Shown here: one piece after another, positions 6,722-9,891 of the stretch
Position numbering within the stretch: the first letter of the stretch is position 1
How the letters are laid out: the number at the start of each line of letters is the position of its first letter
Source of the DNA: Chloroflexota bacterium
Lineage (GTDB): Bacteria > Chloroflexota > Limnocylindria > Limnocylindrales > CSP1-4
NCBI GenBank assembly: GCA_013698385.1
Contig: JACCVB010000056.1
Coordinates: 1 to 9,891, forward strand
DNA length: 9,891 bases
Reading direction: 5' to 3'
The notes under the pieces: model-generated
Seen by the model: only the letters and a program-made list of their open reading frames with translations
What the model was told of the DNA's origin: nothing
Databases searched by the model: none
Translations under genes and position numbers: made by a program

Positions 6722-9700
6722 ATGAAGCGCATCCCCCTCCTGGGCTCGACCCTCGCCCGGCTGGGCCTGGAGCCGCTCGCGCGCGAGCCCGAGGGGATGG
6801 ATCCCGGCGTCGCGCGACGTGTCGTAGCGCGCCTCAACGTGGGTCGAGCGGCCGGAGATCGCCAGGCCGTGTCGGGCGAGTTGCTGGCCCTGAGCCTGCT
6901 CCATGAAGCGGCCCACCGGGCGATCGTGGAGGTGGCCAGGCGGGTCCCGGAGGCCGGGGTGGGGCCGGCCCTCGAAGCCGTCCGGGACCAGATCGGCCGC
7001 GACCCGACCGAGGAGCTTCTGTCCGAATTCGCGACCCGTTTCCCGGGCGTGGAGCCCACCGACGAGCATCGGCTGGAGGACCTGATCCTCATCCAGATGG
7101 CGAACGAGAACCCGGCCGCCGCGCCGCTGCGCGGACTGATCGACGCTTCCGGCTTCGCGGCAACGGAACTCGCGGCGGCGATGCGGACCGTGGAGCACCA
7201 CCTGGCCGCCCTGCCCCTGCCCGATGACTCCCGGAGCGGCACGGGCCCGTTGGCGCCAGAGCAAGCCGGCGGCGGGGGCTCGCGAACGTTGCTTGACCTG
7301 CTCCGCGAACCCGGTCGGCATTCGCCCCACTCCCTGACCGGCCAGCTGCGGTTCATCCAGGCCGAGTGGGGCTGGCTGCTCGGTGGCGGTCTGGACGACC
7401 TCGCCGCCCGGGTCGACCAGACGCTCGGGATCCTCGGCGAAGAGGAGCGCGGCCTGCATCGTCGGTTCGGAGGCGGCGGTGGTGGTGGTGGCGGCGGACC
7501 GCGCCGCGACCCAGGGCCCGCCGGTCGACCCGTCGGGCGCCCGGTCCTCAGCCCCGCCGTGGACGGCGAACCCGAGGCGTTCTCGACCGATTCCGCCTGG
7601 ATGCCCCGCGTGGTCCTGATGGCCAAGGCCACCTATGTCTGGCTGGATCAGCTGTCGCGCCGGTACGCCCGCGAGATCCGGACGCTCGACGCGATCCCGG
7701 ACGAAGCGCTGGACGAGCTCGTGTCGTGGGGCGTCACCGGCCTCTGGCTGATCGGGTTGTGGCAGCGCTCCATCGCCTCGGAGCGCATCAAGCGGTTGCG
7801 CGGGAACGCGGACGCCGTGGCCTCGGCCTACTCGCTGGACGACTATCGGATCGCCGATGACCTCGGCGGCGAAGCAGCCTACGCGAACCTGCGCGACCGC
7901 GCCTGGCAGCGCGGGATCCGCCTGGCCAGCGACATGGTGCCGAACCACATGGGCATCGACTCACGCTGGGTGATCGAGCACCCCGAGTGGTTCCTGTCCC
8001 TGCCCGAACCGCCCTATCCGGCCTATACGTTCGACGGTCCGGACCTGTCCGGCGATCCCCGAGCCGGGATCGTGCTGGAGGATCACTACTGGGACGACTC
8101 GGATGCGGCCGTCGTCTTCAAGCGAGTCGATCGGGCGAGCGGCGAGGCGCGCTACGTCTACCACGGCAACGACGGCACGAGCTTCCCGTGGAACGACACG
8201 GCCCAGCTGGATTTCCTGGACCCCGTCGTTCGCGAGCAGGTGATCGAGGCGATCCTGGACGTTGCGCGGCGGTTCCCGATCATCCGGTTCGACGCCGCGA
8301 TGGTCCTCGCCAGGCGGCACGTGCAACGCCTCTGGTGGCCGCAGCCGGGCGCCGGGGACGCGATCCCGTCGCGCGCGGAGCACGCCATCCCGAAGGCCGA
8401 GTTCGATGCCCGGATGCCGGCCGAGTTCTGGCGCGAAGTCGTGGATCGCGTCGCCGTCGAGGTGCCCGAAACGCTCCTCCTGGCCGAGGCGTTCTGGATG
8501 CTGGAGGGCTACTTCGTCCGGACCCTCGGGATGCATCGGGTCTACAACAGCGCGTTCATGCATATGCTGCGGGACGAGGACGGCGCGGGCTTCCGGGCGG
8601 TCATCAAGGAGACCCTGGAGCTCGATCCGGAGATCCTGAAGCGCTACGTCAACTTCATGAGCAACCCGGATGAGGAGACCGCGGTCGAGCAGTTCGGCAA
8701 GGGCGACAAGTACGTCGGGGTGGCGATGGTCATGGCCACCTTGCCGGGACTACCGATGCTGGGCCACGGCCAGGTCGAGGGCTTCGCCGAGAAGTACGGG
8801 ATGGAATACCGCCGGGCGGTCCTTGACGAGCGGCCGGACCCGTGGCTCCTAAAGCGTCATCAGCGGGAGCTTTTTCCGCTCCTCCATCGACGAGCCTGGT
8901 TCGCCGAGGCGGGCGATTTCCTGCTGTACGACCTGGTCAAGGACGACGGGACGGTCGACGAAGACGTCTTCGCCTACTCCAACGGCGCCGGACCGACCCG
9001 ATCGCTCGTCCTCTATCACGGTCGATCTGGCTCCACCACCGGCACGATCCGCCAGTCGGCGGCGTTCGCCCGCAAGACAACCAGCGGCGCCCGGCGGCTG
9101 GTCCGCCGGTCGCTGGCCGACGGGCTCGGCCTGTCGAAGGATCCAGCCGCGTTCGTGCGCTACCGGGACGCGCGGACCGGGCTGGAACACCTTTGCTCGT
9201 GCCGCGATCTGTGGGAGCGCGGACTGCCGGTCGCGCTCGGCGCGTACGAAGGTCACGTCCTGTGGGAATTCGACGAGGTGCGCGATGGGTCCGCCGGACA
9301 GTGGCGACGACTCGAGGCGCGCCTGGCGGGTCGAGGGGTGGCGTCGCTCGACGAAGCGCTTCCGGAAACACGACTCGAGCCCGTCCATGCGCCGCTCCTC
9401 GCCATCTTCGACGGCTCCCACCTCGGCGCCATCCTGGATGGCCGCGCGACCACCGCGGACCTGGACGTGCTCGAGGAGCGCGTTGCCACCTTTCTCGCGG
9501 CCGTGGGCGACGCGACCGGCGTCCAGGGCGAAACGGGGTCGCTGGCCGGCGCGATCCGGCAACGCACGGCCGCCACCATCGCAGCGCTCGAGCCGAAGGC
9601 GGACCGTGCCGATCGGGCGGCCCTGCTCGCCTGGCTGATCCTGTCGCCGATGGGGTCGCTGGCACCCGCCGCGGATGTCGATGCAACGAGCGCGGCCTGG

Positions 9701-9891
9701 TTCGACGAACTGGGCCTCGCACCGACCCTGGCCGCGGGGCTCCGCCGGGCTGGCCTGGACGACGCCGCCACATGGGCCGCCGCCGACACGATCCGGGTCC
9801 TGCTGATCCTGCCCCGCCCGTCCCGCATCGCCGGCCGCGGCCGAGCGCGCGACGTCTCCCTCCTGAAGCGTTGGCTGGGTCTCGACATCGT
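6722..9891 (+). CDS. Long GH13 alpha-amylase-family protein, cut by right edge
   Basis: The frame stays open for 1056 codons to the window edge. The catalytic (beta/alpha)8 region begins near residue 300 with MPRVVLMAKATYVWLDQLSR. GH13 conserved regions are DMVPNHMG (404-411), IRFDAAMV with nucleophile Asp524 and Arg522, LLLAEAFW with acid/base Glu589, and FMSNPDEE with Asp650. Region IV therefore has Asn-Pro-Asp instead of the usual Asn-His-Asp. GHGQVEGFAEKYGMEYRRA follows, a stretch I recall from an uncharacterised long GH13 group. Residues 1-230 are a helical domain of unknown role, joined by a ten-glycine run (250-259). After the barrel come a possible beta domain and a helical C-terminal region. 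There is no signal peptide, so it is cytoplasmic. It starts 40 nt after the GntR gene; an in-frame GTG at 6704 is an alternative start, and neither has a good ribosome site. Alpha-glucan activity is likely; hydrolysis or transfer cannot be decided. Confidence 0.88.
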   Translation, partial: MKRIPLLGSTLARLGLEPLAREPEGMDPGVARRVVARLNVGRAAGDRQAVSGELLALSLLHEAAHRAIVEVARRVPEAGVGPALEAVRDQIGRDPTEELLSEFATRFPGVEPTDEHRLEDLILIQMANENPAAAPLRGLIDASGFAATELAAAMRTVEHHLAALPLPDDSRSGTGPLAPEQAGGGGSRTLLDLLREPGRHSPHSLTGQLRFIQAEWGWLLGGGLDDLAARVDQTLGILGEEERGLHRRFGGGGGGGGGGPRRDPGPAGRPVGRPVLSPAVDGEPEAFSTDSAWMPRVVLMAKATYVWLDQLSRRYAREIRTLDAIPDEALDELVSWGVTGLWLIGLWQRSIASERIKRLRGNADAVASAYSLDDYRIADDLGGEAAYANLRDRAWQRGIRLASDMVPNHMGIDSRWVIEHPEWFLSLPEPPYPAYTFDGPDLSGDPRAGIVLEDHYWDDSDAAVVFKRVDRASGEARYVYHGNDGTSFPWNDTAQLDFLDPVVREQVIEAILDVARRFPIIRFDAAMVLARRHVQRLWWPQPGAGDAIPSRAEHAIPKAEFDARMPAEFWREVVDRVAVEVPETLLLAEAFWMLEGYFVRTLGMHRVYNSAFMHMLRDEDGAGFRAVIKETLELDPEILKRYVNFMSNPDEETAVEQFGKGDKYVGVAMVMATLPGLPMLGHGQVEGFAEKYGMEYRRAVLDERPDPWLLKRHQRELFPLLHRRAWFAEAGDFLLYDLVKDDGTVDEDVFAYSNGAGPTRSLVLYHGRSGSTTGTIRQSAAFARKTTSGARRLVRRSLADGLGLSKDPAAFVRYRDARTGLEHLCSCRDLWERGLPVALGAYEGHVLWEFDEVRDGSAGQWRRLEARLAGRGVASLDEALPETRLEPVHAPLLAIFDGSHLGAILDGRATTADLDVLEERVATFLAAVGDATGVQGETGSLAGAIRQRTAATIAALEPKADRADRAALLAWLILSPMGSLAPAADVDATSAAWFDELGLAPTLAAGLRRAGLDDAATWAAADTIRVLLILPRPSRIAGRGRARDVSLLKRWLGLDI
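7469..7498 (+). repeat. Ten-codon polyglycine tract with GGT/GGC triplet repeat
   Basis: Ten consecutive glycine codons (GGA, GGC, GGC, four GGT, GGC, GGC, GGA) encode residues 250-259 of the GH13 protein. Pro/Arg/Gly-rich residues follow before the catalytic barrel. It looks like a flexible linker between the N-terminal helical region and the enzyme core. Triplet slippage here would change linker length in whole codons without shifting the frame. Confidence 0.85.

Noticed and set aside
5653..7632. 659-codon open frame on the minus strand
   Set aside because: It lies opposite the GntR and GH13 genes, crosses their boundary, and is Arg/Pro/Ser-rich without recognisable motifs. Such frames are normal antisense shadows in GC-rich DNA.
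6683..7948. 421-codon open frame on the minus strand
   Set aside because: It lies opposite the GH13 N-terminal region. The plus-strand frame continues unbroken into a recognisable catalytic barrel, so the minus frame is a shadow.
1..9891. CRISPR arrays, tRNA/rRNA genes, insertion sequences or prophage genes
   Set aside because: I saw no spaced identical repeats, cloverleaf or rRNA signature, transposase motif or terminal inverted repeats. The genes form a coherent carbohydrate cluster with even base composition.

Overview
The window is about 70% GC, shows strong third-position G/C bias, and is almost entirely coding. Gene content and protein style suggest an uncultured soil or freshwater Chloroflexota-type bacterium. 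The signs are a DUF3417-type glucan phosphorylase, a GH57 4-alpha-glucanotransferase, a very long GH13 protein with an N-terminal extension, and few clear Shine-Dalgarno sites. This placement is inferred from family resemblance; no marker gene is present.

Layout. (1) Bases 1-920, minus strand: the N-terminal 306 residues of a GT5 glycogen synthase (glgA), cut by the left edge. (2) Bases 921-1040: a 120-bp divergent promoter region. Both flanking genes have a TAYCAT box exactly 8 nt before their ATG, which suggests leaderless transcripts. (3) Bases 1041-5386, plus strand: an alpha-glucan phosphorylase (glgP) followed after 5 nt by a GH57 4-alpha-glucanotransferase with a GTG start, forming a two-gene glucan-breakdown operon. 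(4) Bases 5387-5649: a hairpin between convergent genes, then a minus-strand 36-codon gene for a single-pass membrane peptide, then a short AT-rich control region. (5) Bases 5650-6681, plus strand: a GntR-family regulator with an unusually large C-terminal domain. (6) Bases 6722-9891, plus strand: a very long GH13 alpha-amylase-family protein, cut by the right edge.

How it works together (inference). glgA builds alpha-1,4-glucan from nucleotide-sugar glucose. The opposing glgP/GH57 pair takes it apart: GH57 rearranges short maltodextrins into chains long enough for phosphorolysis, and GlgP releases glucose-1-phosphate. The GH13 protein is a further alpha-glucan-active enzyme of unknown exact reaction. 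The GntR protein sits between the two enzyme blocks. Its own start region contains an operator-like dyad, repeated TGGACTAG boxes and two opposed promoter candidates, so it most likely controls itself and the divergent membrane peptide. Whether it also senses a carbohydrate is not shown by the sequence.

The parts most worth a second look are the 36-aa membrane peptide with its regulator and face-to-face promoters, the regulator's C-terminal domain, and the GH13 protein, which has Asn-Pro-Asp where most family members have Asn-His-Asp.
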